64,000 nucleotides of DNA from Diaminobutyricimonas aerilata (GCF_002797715.1 NZ_PGFF01000001.1:1821304-1885303), one strand, 5' to 3'; numbered from the stretch's first letter, positions 1 through 8,284 are shown. Translations and numbers: made by a program. The notes: a model not told the origin generated them from the sequence alone.

Positions 1-8
1 TGCTGCCG

Positions 9-449
9 CTACTCGGACTCTGACCGGGAGGCCGGCGAGACGAGGAGCGCGTCGCCGAGGGCGGCGACGACACCCTTCCAGTGCCCGCGCTGCAACTCGC
101 GCTCGGCCGCATCCGCGAGTCGTTCCTGGTGCACGGTGATCCGCGCACGACCGGCGCCCGCCGACCGCACGACGAGCTGGAGCGTGGTGTCGTGGTCCCA
201 GTTCCGCGGGCGCCAGGTGAGACGCACCCGGTCGAGTTCGTGGAGGCTGCGTGTCTCGCCGCGCACCCCCGCGGTCGTCTCGAACGGCGAGCCACGATCG
301 GGGATGCTCGCGACGCCCTCCCCCAGCCAGATCGCGATGCCGTCGGGCGACGTGAGAAAGCGCCACACCTCCTCGGCCGAGCGCTCCACCGTGCGGGAGA
401 CGCCGATCTGCCACCCGGCATCGCGGGTGAGTCCGACCGGACCGCTCAT
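9..449 (-). CDS. SRPBCC/AHSA1-type START-like domain protein
   Basis: A 146-residue protein with the SRPBCC (AHSA1-like) layout: an N-terminal strand and helix (VSRTVERSAEEVWRFLTSPDG), the IAIWLGEG turn, a central W-R-P-R-N-W strand, and a long C-terminal helix around GHWKGVVAALGDAL. Family members bind hydrophobic ligands or act as small cyclases or co-chaperones; no ligand can be assigned here. Its ATG overlaps the TGA of the upstream RidA gene by four bases, so the two are translationally coupled. The role is inferred from fold only. Confidence 0.8.
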   Translation of the reverse strand: MSGPVGLTRDAGWQIGVSRTVERSAEEVWRFLTSPDGIAIWLGEGVASIPDRGSPFETTAGVRGETRSLHELDRVRLTWRPRNWDHDTTLQLVVRSAGAGRARITVHQERLADAAERELQRGHWKGVVAALGDALLVSPASRSESE

Positions 450-844
450 CGCATCACCGCGGCGACAGCGTTCACCTCGACGAGCGCACCGGGAACGGCG
501 AGTCCCGCCACCCGAGCGACCGTGACGGTGGAGACCGCTCCGTCGAGCACCGCAGCGGCCTCGGCGTACGCCGCCCCGAGATCGACCCCGTCGACGACGA
601 GGATGGTCATCGACACGATGTCCGCGACGCGCGCGTCGGCAGCCCGGAGGGCGACGAGGAGGTTCTCCATGACGCGGCGGGTCTGCGCGGCCGCATCGCC
701 GGCGCCGATGAGACGCCCGTCGGCGTCCACCGCGTTCTGACCTCCGATGTAGACCGTGGTCGCTCCGGGCGGCACGACCGCGACGTGGCTGAAGGCGGGC
801 GAGGTGACGAGACCCTCGGGGCGGAGCAGAGTGATGGTGTCCAT
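446..844 (-). CDS. RidA/YjgF-family protein
   Basis: 132 residues starting at MDTITLL; the frame stays open upstream, but this start gives the usual family length. Family landmarks are the IGGQNAVD segment, the N-LL-AL-AADA helix and TILVVDG. RidA proteins deaminate reactive enamine/imine intermediates. Here the C-terminal stretch VTVARVAGLAVPGALVEVNA seems to lack the arginine that performs catalysis in E. coli RidA (by eye, a valine or serine sits there), so this may belong to a non-archetypal YjgF subgroup. It is the first gene of a two-gene operon and is divergent from a WYL regulator. Confidence 0.85.
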   Translation of the reverse strand: MDTITLLRPEGLVTSPAFSHVAVVPPGATTVYIGGQNAVDADGRLIGAGDAAAQTRRVMENLLVALRAADARVADIVSMTILVVDGVDLGAAYAEAAAVLDGAVSTVTVARVAGLAVPGALVEVNAVAAVMR

Positions 845-906
845 GCCGTCAGGATCGCGCATGACCCGGTCGAATAGTGTCCGGGTCCAGCGGCAGAATG
901 CGTGGC

Positions 907-1845
907 ATGAGCACCGCACAACGCCGACTCGAGACGCTCGCGCTCCTGCAGTCACATCCGGGCGTCTCCGCGCCGCGCCTGGCGCGCATGCTCGGTGTCA
1001 CCGAGCGCACCGCACGTCGGGACGTCGCGCACCTGCGAGAACTCGGCTACCGCATCGACGCCGAGGCGGGACCGGCCGGCGGGTACCGGCTCGCCCACGG
1101 CAGCACCATGCCGCCGCTGCTGCTGGATGCCGACGAGGTCGCGGCGGTCGCACTGGGCCTGCGGACCGCGGCGACCGCGGACGGCCTGGAGACGGCCGCG
1201 GTGACCGCGCTCGCGAAGCTCACCCAGGTGGTCCCCGCGCGGTGGAGGTCCCGACTGGACGCCTTCGTCGACGTGCAGGCGGCGGCGCCGCCACCGAGAT
1301 GCCCGGGGCTCGACGTGCTCGTTGCGACGGCGCTCGCGTGCCGGGCTGAGGAGGCGCTCCGCATCCGCCATCGCCGCAGCGACACGGCGCCTGCCGTGCC
1401 GATCGACGTGCAACCGCATCGTCTCGTGGCGGTGCGTCGCCGCTGGTATCTGGTCGCTGCCCCTCGAAACGCCGACCAGTGGCACGTCTACGCGCTCGAC
1501 CGCGTCGACTCGGTGCAGCCGCTCACCGCGCGGCTGCCCGCCCCCGAGGCGCCGCTCGATGCCACCGCGCTCGTGATCGACACACTCGCGAACGGCCCGT
1601 GGCGGTACCGGATCCGCGTCGCCGTGCACACCTCGGGCGACCTCGTGCGCGAACGGGTGGACCCGGCGGTCGCGACGGTCGTCAACGGTGAGGACGACGA
1701 ATGCGAACTGCGGTTCAGCACCGACGACCTCGATTGGGCCGCCCGCTGGATCGCCCACCTCGAATTCGACATCGACGTCATCGAACCGGCCGCTCTCACC
1801 GAGCGTCTGCGGGCGCTCGGCCGGTGGTTGCTCGAGCGGTACTGA
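907..1845 (+). CDS. WYL-domain transcriptional regulator (YafY/DeoR-like HTH)
   Basis: 312 residues. The N-terminal winged HTH (residues about 3-55) includes RRLETLALLQSHPGVSAPRL and TARRDVAHLRELGYRID. The second half is a WYL domain, with IDVQPHRLVAVRRRWYLVA followed by ALDRVDSVQPL. WYL regulators sense small ligands or nucleic acids. The start at MSTAQRR was chosen over an in-frame ATG 9 nt upstream (MRGMST) because it places the HTH at the N-terminus. The gene is divergent from the RidA-SRPBCC operon with a gap of about 60 bp, so it is the obvious candidate regulator of that operon. Confidence 0.88.
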   Translation: MSTAQRRLETLALLQSHPGVSAPRLARMLGVTERTARRDVAHLRELGYRIDAEAGPAGGYRLAHGSTMPPLLLDADEVAAVALGLRTAATADGLETAAVTALAKLTQVVPARWRSRLDAFVDVQAAAPPPRCPGLDVLVATALACRAEEALRIRHRRSDTAPAVPIDVQPHRLVAVRRRWYLVAAPRNADQWHVYALDRVDSVQPLTARLPAPEAPLDATALVIDTLANGPWRYRIRVAVHTSGDLVRERVDPAVATVVNGEDDECELRFSTDDLDWAARWIAHLEFDIDVIEPAALTERLRALGRWLLERY

Positions 1846-1860
1846 TGCGATCGAGGGGTG

Positions 1861-2571
1861 TCAGTGCCCCATGCCGAGGCCGCCGTCGACCGGGATCACG
1901 GCGCCGGAGATGTACCCGGCGTCGTCGCTCGCGAGCCACGCGATGACTTTGGCGACCTCTTCGGGAGAGGCGAAACGGCCGGCCGGGATGCTCTTCTTGT
2001 ACTCCGCCTGCTGCGCCTCCGGCAGCTCGGCGGTCATGTCGGTCTCGATGAAACCGGGCGCGACGACGTTCGCGGTGATGCCGCGGGCTCCGAGCTCGCG
2101 CGTGATCGAGCGGGCCATGCCGACGAGACCGGCCTTCGACGAGGAGTAGTTGACCTGTCCGGCGCCGCCGAGCAGACCGACGACGCTCGAGACGAGGATG
2201 ACGCGCCCGAACCGGGCCTTCAGCATCCCCTTCGACGCGCGCTTGACCACACGGAAGGAGCCGCCGAGGTTGGTGTCCACGACCGTGTCGAAGTCGTCCT
2301 CGGACATCCGCATGAGCAGCATGTCGCGGGTGATGCCGGCGTTGGCGACCACGACCTCCACCGGTCCGAGCTGCTGCTCGACCTCGGTGAACGCCGCATC
2401 GATCGCCGCGGCGTCGGTGACGTCGGCACGCACGGTGAGTGCGCCCTCCGGCCCGGATCCGCTGCGCGCGGTGACCGCGACGCGGTGGCCCTGTGCGAGG
2501 AACTCCTGGGCGATGGCGAAGCCGATGCCGCGGTTTCCGCCGGTGATGAGAACGGTGCGTGGAGTGGTCAC
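1861..2571 (-). CDS. fabG: 3-oxoacyl-ACP reductase (SDR family)
   Basis: 236 residues from the GTG at 2571. The Rossmann motif TGGNRGIG is at residues 10-17, followed by the NAG motif and the catalytic Y-x-x-x-K within NYSSSKAG. The C-terminus VDGGLGMGH is typical of actinobacterial FabG. It would reduce beta-ketoacyl-ACP with NADPH in fatty-acid elongation. The longest frame begins at 2628, inside the divergent DUF3099 gene, and was rejected: a TAGGCT -10 box lies 8 nt from the GTG. There is no inhA/fabI neighbour, so a general short-chain reductase is the alternative. Confidence 0.88.
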   Translation of the reverse strand: MTTPRTVLITGGNRGIGFAIAQEFLAQGHRVAVTARSGSGPEGALTVRADVTDAAAIDAAFTEVEQQLGPVEVVVANAGITRDMLLMRMSEDDFDTVVDTNLGGSFRVVKRASKGMLKARFGRVILVSSVVGLLGGAGQVNYSSSKAGLVGMARSITRELGARGITANVVAPGFIETDMTAELPEAQQAEYKKSIPAGRFASPEEVAKVIAWLASDDAGYISGAVIPVDGGLGMGH

Positions 2572-2579
2572 GATCCTCC

Positions 2580-2610
2580 AGCCTAACGCTCGGTTTCGCG
2601 GACGTAGGCT
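2580..2610. promoter_or_regulatory. back-to-back promoters for fabG and DUF3099
   Basis: The 48 bp between the two start codons contain TAGGCT on the minus strand (2580-2585), 8 nt before the fabG GTG, and TAGGCT on the plus strand (2605-2610), 9 nt before the DUF3099 ATG. The two -10 hexamers are 19 bp apart, so each lies where the other promoter's -35 contact would be. Both genes are predicted to be leaderless or nearly so. Confidence 0.6.
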
Positions 2611-2619
2611 GGGACCCTC

Positions 2620-2895
2620 ATGAACCATCCGGCCGACATCACCTCCCTCCCGGAATCACCGGTGGAGGAACGACGCCGCCGGATGATCCGCTACAGCGTC
2701 ACGATGCTGATCCGACTGATCTGCCTCGCCGCGTGCTTCTTCGTCGAGGGCTGGTGGCTGCTGCTGCCCGCATCCGGCGCGGTGGTGCTGCCCTATATCG
2801 CCGTCGTGCTCGCCAACGCGGGCGACGGCAGCGCGCCCCGGCGGGTGACCCGACCCGGCTCGATCGTGCGATCCCGTCCCGAGGACCGTCCGTGA
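2620..2895 (+). CDS. DUF3099 membrane protein
   Basis: 91 residues matching the actinobacterial DUF3099 pattern: ITSLP near the N-terminus, the basic ERRRRMIRY, then two hydrophobic segments (about residues 28-45 and 47-64) containing VEGWWLLLPASGAVVLPYIAVVLANA. It is an integral membrane protein of unknown function. It starts an operon with a small Cys/His protein and the SURF1-like gene through overlapping start and stop codons (GTGA, ATGA). That links it to the cytochrome oxidase/membrane module by context only. Confidence 0.85.
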   Translation: MNHPADITSLPESPVEERRRRMIRYSVTMLIRLICLAACFFVEGWWLLLPASGAVVLPYIAVVLANAGDGSAPRRVTRPGSIVRSRPEDRP

Positions 2896-3116
2896 CCGTC
2901 GACACCGAGTGCTCGCGCGCGGGCTGTCGTGAACGCGCGCCATGGGCCGTGAACTGGCGCAACCCCCGCATCCATGGTCCGGAGCGGGTGAAGATCTGGA
3001 CGGCGTGCGACGAGCACCGGGACTGGCTGCGAGACTACCTCGCGACCCGCGGGTTCCCTGTCGTGGTCACGCCCGTCGACGCTCCGCTCGAGCGGCTCCC
3101 GGAGACCGCCGGATGA
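2892..3116 (+). CDS. small Cys/His-rich conserved protein
   Basis: 74 residues from a GTG that overlaps the preceding stop (GTGA). The sequence has C-SRAG-C near the N-terminus, WAVNWRNPRIHGPERVKIW in the centre and ACDEH after it. The cysteines and histidine could bind a metal. Conserved actinobacterial proteins of this type are often labelled 'acetone carboxylase', a label without support in this sequence. It is co-translated with DUF3099 and the SURF1-like gene, and its function is unknown. Confidence 0.8.
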   Translation: MTVDTECSRAGCRERAPWAVNWRNPRIHGPERVKIWTACDEHRDWLRDYLATRGFPVVVTPVDAPLERLPETAG

Positions 3117-3955
3117 GCGGCGGCTGGCGCTTCGCCCTCTCGCGGCGCTGGGTCGGTTACCTCGCACTCACGGTCGTGTTCGCCGTGGCGTGCGCGCTGC
3201 TGGGCAACTGGCAATGGTCGCGCAACGAGCAACGCCTCGCCGAGATCGAGCTCGTCGAGCGCAACTACGACGCCCCGCCCGTGGACCTCGCGGATGCCCT
3301 CGCCGATCCGGCCGCGTTCGATGAGGACGAGGAATGGCAGCCGGTGCTGCTGCGCGGCCGCTACCTGACCGAGGAGCAGGTCGTCGTGCGGAACCGTCCG
3401 CGCTCGGGGAGCCCGGGTTTCGAGGTGCTCGTGCCGTTCCGTACCGACGACGGCGAGGTGTTCGTCGTCGACCGCGGCTGGGTGCCGGTGTCGGGCGACG
3501 ACCAGAACCAGCCGGACGCGGTGCCCGAGGCGCCCACCGGCGACGTCGAGGTCGTCGCGCGGCTGAAGCCGGGCGAGCCGGAGATCGCCGGGCGCTCCGC
3601 GCCCGACGGGCAGCTCGCGACCATCCATCTGCCCGCTTTCGCCGACCGCATCCCGGGCGAGGTCTACACGGGCGCCTACGGACTGCTCGTCTCGGAGGAC
3701 CCGGCGCCCGTCGAGCGTCCGTTGCCGAACTTCAAGCCGGAACCCGATCCCGGGCCTCACCTGTCGTACACGTTCCAGTGGTTCATCTTCGGCCTGCTCG
3801 CGTTCATCGGACTCGGCTGGGCGGTGCGCCAGGAGTACCGCGCCCGCAACGCGGACGACCCGGACGAGCAACGCCGCGCGGCCGAACGTGAACGCCGCCG
3901 CTCGACGAAGGTCGATGACGCCGACGTCGAGGACGCCCTGCTCGACCGCCGCTGA
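3113..3955 (+). CDS. SURF1 family cytochrome oxidase biogenesis protein
   Basis: 280 residues with the SURF1 layout: an N-terminal membrane segment (about 15-32, YLALTVVFAVACALLGNWQW), a periplasmic domain with the VRNRPRSGSPGFEVLVPF and VDRGWVP motifs, and a second membrane segment (about 222-240, FQWFIFGLLAFIGLGWAV). A charged cytoplasmic tail follows. SURF1 helps haem insertion into cytochrome c oxidase subunit I. The start overlaps the upstream stop (ATGA). It fits functionally with the haem A genes ctaA/ctaB about 9 kb away. Confidence 0.9.
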   Translation: MSGGWRFALSRRWVGYLALTVVFAVACALLGNWQWSRNEQRLAEIELVERNYDAPPVDLADALADPAAFDEDEEWQPVLLRGRYLTEEQVVVRNRPRSGSPGFEVLVPFRTDDGEVFVVDRGWVPVSGDDQNQPDAVPEAPTGDVEVVARLKPGEPEIAGRSAPDGQLATIHLPAFADRIPGEVYTGAYGLLVSEDPAPVERPLPNFKPEPDPGPHLSYTFQWFIFGLLAFIGLGWAVRQEYRARNADDPDEQRRAAERERRRSTKVDDADVEDALLDRR

Positions 3956-3985
3956 CCCGCGCCGCGCGCCATCCGCGGTGCCGCG

Positions 3986-4268
3986 TCGGAAACTCAGGAG
4001 TTGCGCCCTCGAGGCGCGCGGTCGCCGCGCCGAGCACTCAGGAGTCCGCGCTCGGACGTTGCGCGCCATCCATGTCGGAAATTCAGGACTCGAGCGGTCG
4101 ATCCAGCTATTCACCGCGCCGAACCCGCGGGATTCCGCGCTCCGCGGCGACCGATGCCGCTGCCTCTCCTGAATTTCCGACGATAGCGACGGCGTCAGTC
4201 GGTCAGGGCATCTCCTGGATGGTCGACGGCACTCGAGCGCGCCCGGGTGCGATCTCCTGAATTTCCGA
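3986..4268. repeat. mirror array of six TCGGAAATTCAGGA-type motifs
   Basis: This lies in the 366-bp gene-free gap between the convergent SURF1 and ABC-F genes. Forward copies begin at 3986 (TCGGAAACTCAGGAG), 4030 (degenerate, CCGAGCACTCAGGAG) and 4075 (TCGGAAATTCAGGA). Reverse-complement copies begin at 4167 and 4255 (both TCCTGAATTTCCGA) and at 4213 (degenerate). Steps are 44, 45, 46 and 42 bp, and the set is symmetric about position 4127. The 28-30 bp between copies are unrelated in sequence. No coding potential or canonical terminator was recognised. Confidence 0.75.
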
Positions 4269-4321
4269 CGCCCGGACCGCGTCGGGAATGGCACGGGCGC
4301 CAGGCGCAGGGCGCCGGGGGT

Positions 4322-5929
4322 TCAGGCGAGGGAGATGAGGTCGGCGTAGTCCTTGTTCCAGTGGTCCTCGACGCCGTCGGGGAGGATCAGCACGCGCTCG
4401 GGGTTGAGCGCCTCGACCGCGCCCTCGTCGTGGCTGACGAGCACGACCGAGCCCGCGTAGTGGGCGAGGGCGTCGAGGATCTCCTCGCGGCTCGCCGGGT
4501 CGAGGTTGTTCGTCGGCTCGTCGAGCAGCAGCACGTTCGCGCCCGACACGACGATCATCGCGAGCGCCAGTCGCGTCTTCTCCCCACCGGAGAGCACCCC
4601 GGCGAGCTTGTGCGCGTCGTCACCGGTGAACAGGAACGAGCCGAGCACCTTGCGCGCCTCCGTCTCGTTGAGCGACGGGGACGACGACATCATGTTCTGC
4701 AGCACGGAGCGCTTGACGTCGATCGTCTCGTGCTCCTGCGCGTAGTACCCGATCTTCAGGCCGTGGCCGGGCTCGACCTGGCCCGTGTCGGGCTTGTCGA
4801 CGCCGGCGAGGATGCGCAGCAGGGTCGTCTTGCCCGCACCGTTGAGTCCCAGCACGACGACCTTCGAGCCGCGGTCGATCGCGAGGTCGACCGCGGAGAA
4901 GATCTCCAGCGAGCCGTAGCTCTTGCTGAGACCGGACGCCATGAGCGGCGTGCGTCCGCACGGTGCGGGATCCGGGAACCGCAGCTTCGCGACCCGGTCG
5001 ACCTGGCGCACCTCCTCGAGCCCGGAGAGCAGCCGCTCGGCGCGCGCGATCATCTGGTGCGCTGCGGCCGCCTTGGACGCTTTCGCGCCGAAGCGGGCCG
5101 CCTGCAGCTGCAGCGAGGTGGCCTTCTTCTCGGCGTTGGCGCGTTCCTTGCGGCGACGTTCCTCGTCGGCCTCGCGCTGCCGCAGGTAGTGCTTCCAGCC
5201 CATGTTGTAGACGTCGATCACCTGACGGTTGCCGTCGAGGTAGAAGACCTTGTTGACGGTCTCCCCCACGAGGTCGACGTCGTGGCTGATGACGATGAAC
5301 CCGCCCTGGAAGCTCTTGAGGAATTCGCGCAGCCACACGACCGAGTCGGCGTCGAGGTGGTTGGTCGGCTCATCGAGGATCATCGTGTCGGCGTCGCTGA
5401 ACAGGATGCGGGCGAGTTCGATGCGTCGCCGCTGCCCGCCGGAGAGGGTCTTCAGAGGCTGGTCGAGGATGCGGTCGGGCAGATTGAGGTTGCTCGCGAT
5501 CGACGCGGCCTCCGCTTCGGCGGAGTATCCGCCGAGGGCCTGGAAGCGGTCGGTGAGGTTGCCGTACCGCTTCATCGCCGCCGCGCTCACCGCGTCATCC
5601 GTGCTCGCCATCTCGAGCGTGGCCTCCTGCATGCCGAGCACGATGGAGCCGAGCCCGCGAGCGTTCAGGATGCGCGTGCGGGCCAGCTCCTCCGGGTCAC
5701 CGGAGCGCGGGTCCTGGGGCAGGTAGCCGATCTCGCCGGTGCGTTCGATCTTGCCCGCGGTGGGCTGGGTCTCCCCCGCGAGGGTCTTCGTGAGGGTCGT
5801 CTTGCCGGCACCGTTGCGGCCGACGAGGCCGATCTTGTCGCCGCGGTCGACGCGGAAATCGACGCCCTGCATGAGCAGCCGGGCACCTACCCGGATCTCG
5901 AGGTCGTGCACGCTGAGCACAGGCGTCAT
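4322..5929 (-). CDS. ABC-F family ATP-binding protein
   Basis: 535 residues with two ATPase domains and no membrane segments. The first has Walker A GRNGAGKTT near residue 38, signature LSGGQRRR and Walker B MILDEPTNHLD. A charged inter-domain linker (about 245-300, rich in E/R/K) follows. The second domain has GLNGAGKTT, LSGGEKTR and LLLDEPTNNLD. ABC-F proteins bind the ribosomal E site and rescue or regulate translation; some confer antibiotic resistance. No resistance specificity can be read from the linker. It is monocistronic and divergent from bioY. Confidence 0.92.
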   Translation of the reverse strand: MTPVLSVHDLEIRVGARLLMQGVDFRVDRGDKIGLVGRNGAGKTTLTKTLAGETQPTAGKIERTGEIGYLPQDPRSGDPEELARTRILNARGLGSIVLGMQEATLEMASTDDAVSAAAMKRYGNLTDRFQALGGYSAEAEAASIASNLNLPDRILDQPLKTLSGGQRRRIELARILFSDADTMILDEPTNHLDADSVVWLREFLKSFQGGFIVISHDVDLVGETVNKVFYLDGNRQVIDVYNMGWKHYLRQREADEERRRKERANAEKKATSLQLQAARFGAKASKAAAAHQMIARAERLLSGLEEVRQVDRVAKLRFPDPAPCGRTPLMASGLSKSYGSLEIFSAVDLAIDRGSKVVVLGLNGAGKTTLLRILAGVDKPDTGQVEPGHGLKIGYYAQEHETIDVKRSVLQNMMSSSPSLNETEARKVLGSFLFTGDDAHKLAGVLSGGEKTRLALAMIVVSGANVLLLDEPTNNLDPASREEILDALAHYAGSVVLVSHDEGAVEALNPERVLILPDGVEDHWNKDYADLISLA

Positions 5930-5942
5930 CCAATTCTTCGGT

Positions 5943-5985
5943 CGGGTTCGTACAACCCGGGGAGGGGGGATCAGCCCACTAGTCT
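5943..5985 (+). promoter_or_regulatory. bioY promoter with adjacent inverted repeat
   Basis: A TAGTCT -10 box at 5980-5985 sits 7 nt before the bioY ATG, predicting a leaderless transcript. A perfect inverted repeat CGGGTT-CGTAC-AACCCG (5943-5959) ends where the -35 contact is expected and also sits just upstream of the divergent ABC-F gene. It is a candidate operator; the binding protein is unknown. Confidence 0.5.
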
Positions 5986-5992
5986 AAACCGC

Positions 5993-6592
5993 ATGACCAG
6001 CGCTGCCCTCGCCCCGACTCTCTCCGACCGCGTCTTCGGCCGAAGCCTCGTCATGGACGCGACTCTCGTGGCCGCCGGAGCCGCGCTCACCGCGATCCTG
6101 GCCCAGGTCGCCGTACCGCTGTGGCCGGTGCCGATCACGGGTCAGACGCTCGCGGTGCTGCTCGTCGGCAGCTCGCTCGGTGCCGTGCGCGGTGCCCTCT
6201 CGATGGTGCTGTACGCCGTCCTCGGCGTCGTCGGCCTTCCCGTGTTCAGCGACGCGTCGTCGGGCTGGCAGGTCATCGGCGGTCCGACCGGCGGGTACAT
6301 CGTCGGCTTCATCTTCGCCGCCGCCCTCACCGGATGGCTCGCGCAGCGCAGCTGGGACCGCAAGATGCTCAAGGCGCTCGCGGTGTTCCTCGCCGGCACC
6401 GGCGTGACCTTCGTCTTCGGTCTGCCCTGGCTCGCTCTCGTGCTGGGTCTCGACCTGGCGGGCACGCTCGAGGGCGGCCTGTACCCGTTCATCGTCGGCG
6501 GCATCGCCAAGTCGGTGCTCGCGGCGGGCCTCATGCCGCTCGCCTGGCGCGCGATCGAGCGTGCCGACGCGGCCGCCCCGCACCGCGACTGA
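5993..6592 (+). CDS. bioY: BioY biotin transporter S component
   Basis: 199 residues, strongly hydrophobic, with the BioY signature regions PITGQTLAVLLVGSSLG, GVVGLPVFSD and GPTGGYIVGF near the middle. About six membrane helices are expected. BioY is the substrate-binding component of the biotin ECF transporter. No bioM/bioN (ATPase and coupling protein) gene is adjacent, so it works alone or with a shared energising module elsewhere. The same frame stays open far upstream as antisense of the ABC-F gene; the true start is fixed by the 5993 ATG and its -10 box. Confidence 0.93.
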   Translation: MTSAALAPTLSDRVFGRSLVMDATLVAAGAALTAILAQVAVPLWPVPITGQTLAVLLVGSSLGAVRGALSMVLYAVLGVVGLPVFSDASSGWQVIGGPTGGYIVGFIFAAALTGWLAQRSWDRKMLKALAVFLAGTGVTFVFGLPWLALVLGLDLAGTLEGGLYPFIVGGIAKSVLAAGLMPLAWRAIERADAAAPHRD

Positions 6593-6614
6593 CCGCATCC
6601 GCACTCAGGATCCG

Positions 6615-6644
6615 AGAGCCCCGCACCACCCGGTGCGGGGCTCT
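6615..6644. terminator. bidirectional hairpin terminator, bioY / sigma factor
   Basis: A perfect 13-bp stem (AGAGCCCCGCACC with GGTGCGGGGCTCT), an ACCC loop, then TCTCTT. It lies between two convergent genes. Confidence 0.85.
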
Positions 6645-6657
6645 TCTCTTCGGTCCG

Positions 6658-7893
6658 TCAGGCACGGAGCCGTGCCGCCCGCAATCCGAGGTAACGCTGC
6701 TCCTGCACGCTCCGGGTGAGTCGCGCGGCGGTCTCGAAGCACTCCACCGCGGCGGGGATGTCGCCGACGCGCTCGAACAGGTGCGCCCGCACGGCGTGCA
6801 GGCGGTGGTTCCCTGTCATCCGCGTGTCCGCGTCGAGGGTATCGAGCAGGTCTAGCGCCGCACGCGGTCCGTGAACGCGGGCGAGCGCCACGGCTCGGTT
6901 GAGCGTCACGACGGGTCCCGGGGCCACCCGCTCGAGCACGTCGTAGAGGGCGAGGATCTGCGGCCAGTTGGTGTCGGCATCGCTCGCAGCCTCGTCGTGG
7001 AGCGCGGCGATCACGGCCTGCAGCTGGTACGGACCGACGGGGCCGCGCCCGAGCGTGCCGCCGACGAGCTGCACGCCCTCGGCGATCATCGCGGCGTCCC
7101 ACAGTCGCCGGTCCTGCTCGTCGAGCGGTACGAGCGACCCGTCCGCGTCGATCCGTGCCGCGCGGCGCGCGTCGGTCAGCAGCATGAGGGCGAGCAGACC
7201 CGCGACCTCGCCGTCGTCCGGCACGCTCGCGCGCAGCAGGCGCGCCAGCCGGATGCCCTCGAGGGTCAGTTCGGAGCGGTGCACGAGCTCGCCGGCCGTG
7301 GCGGCGTACCCCTCGTTGAACACGAGGTAGAGCACGCGCGTCACCGCGGGGAGGCGCGCCGCGAGCTCGCCGGCGCCCGCCTGTCCGAACTCGGCCCCCT
7401 CGGCCGCGATGCGCTGCTTCGCGCGGCTGATGCGCTGGGCCATCGTCGCCTCAGGCACGAGGAACGCCGCGGCGATCTCGGCCGTCGTCAGTCCACCCAC
7501 CGCCCGCAGCGTCAACGCGATCTGGGAGGGCACCGACACGCTCGGATGACAGCACAGCACGAGCAGGTCGAGCGTGTCGTCCCGCTCGGGCACATCCGGT
7601 ACCGTCGCCGCCTCGAGCAGTGCCGACTCCCCCTCGCGGCGACGTCGGGCGCTCTCGCTGCGCCACTCGTCGATCAATCGGCGTTGCGCCACCGCGAGGA
7701 GCCACGCACGCGGATGCTCGGGGATGCCTTCGTCGTGCCAGGCGCGCGCGGCGGCGATGAGCGCCTCCTGGGTCGCGTCCTCACACGCCTCGAACTGGCC
7801 GTGCCGCCGCACGAGGATGCCGAGCACCTGCGGCGCGCACGCGCGCAGCAGGTCCTCGACGGCCCGCGACGTGCCCATCGGGGAGTCGCTCAC
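6658..7893 (-). CDS. ECF sigma factor of the ECF42 type with C-terminal extension
   Basis: 411 residues from a GTG. Region 2 includes GQFEACEDATQEALIAAARAWHDEGIPEHPRAWLL; region 4 includes LTLRAVGGLTTAEIAAAFLVPEATMAQRISRAKQRI. The C-terminal half of about 230 residues is helical and TPR-like (LALYDVLERVAPGPVVTLNRAVALARVHG). This architecture next to a DGPF/YCII gene is the hallmark of the ECF42 group, which has no classical anti-sigma factor. The extension is thought to be needed for activity. The GTG overlaps the DGPF stop codon (GTGA). Confidence 0.9.
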   Translation of the reverse strand: MSDSPMGTSRAVEDLLRACAPQVLGILVRRHGQFEACEDATQEALIAAARAWHDEGIPEHPRAWLLAVAQRRLIDEWRSESARRRREGESALLEAATVPDVPERDDTLDLLVLCCHPSVSVPSQIALTLRAVGGLTTAEIAAAFLVPEATMAQRISRAKQRIAAEGAEFGQAGAGELAARLPAVTRVLYLVFNEGYAATAGELVHRSELTLEGIRLARLLRASVPDDGEVAGLLALMLLTDARRAARIDADGSLVPLDEQDRRLWDAAMIAEGVQLVGGTLGRGPVGPYQLQAVIAALHDEAASDADTNWPQILALYDVLERVAPGPVVTLNRAVALARVHGPRAALDLLDTLDADTRMTGNHRLHAVRAHLFERVGDIPAAVECFETAARLTRSVQEQRYLGLRAARLRA

Positions 7894-8240
7894 ACCTCCG
7901 GAGGCCGCTCACCGAGCGGCCGGACCTCGACGACCCCTGCATAGTTCGCGATCGAGCGCGCGATCTCGTGCACGCGGTCCTCGCTCGCGACATCGAGCAC
8001 CCAGTAGCCGATGAGCGACTCCTTCGCCTCGGCGAAGGGCCCATCGGTGACGAGGCCGTCGGCGTGGACGAGCTTCGCCGCGCTCCCGTCGGCGAGCCCG
8101 GCGTTGAAGACCATCTCGCCGCTCTCGCGGAGCTCCTCGTCGATGTTCACCATGAAGGCGGTCATCTCGTGGATCCATTCGGGCGACTTGGTCTGCATCA
8201 TCTCGCCCGCCGACCCGAACATCATCAGCATGTACTTCAT
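7890..8240 (-). CDS. YCII/DGPF-domain protein, partner of ECF42
   Basis: 116 residues from MKYMLMMF. A longer frame begins five codons upstream, but GAGGAG lies at good distance from this ATG. The family motif appears as VTDGPFAEAKESLIGYWV. DGPF proteins have a ferredoxin-like fold; their biochemical role in ECF42 signalling is unsettled. It is the first gene of a two-gene operon with the sigma factor, preceded by a likely autoregulatory ECF42 promoter. Confidence 0.9.
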   Translation of the reverse strand: MKYMLMMFGSAGEMMQTKSPEWIHEMTAFMVNIDEELRESGEMVFNAGLADGSAAKLVHADGLVTDGPFAEAKESLIGYWVLDVASEDRVHEIARSIANYAGVVEVRPLGERPPEV

Positions 8241-8284
8241 CGTTCCGCTCCTCACGTGGCGCCCGGGCGGGCGCTCTCATCAGT

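Noticed and set aside
3986-4268. Possible CRISPR-like array
   Set aside because: Copies occur in both orientations as a mirror, are only about 14-15 bp, and two are degenerate. No cas genes are present.
4247-5992. Long frame in phase with bioY extending about 580 codons upstream
   Set aside because: It is antisense to the ABC-F gene. Only the 199 codons from 5993 encode BioY, with a -10 box just before that ATG.
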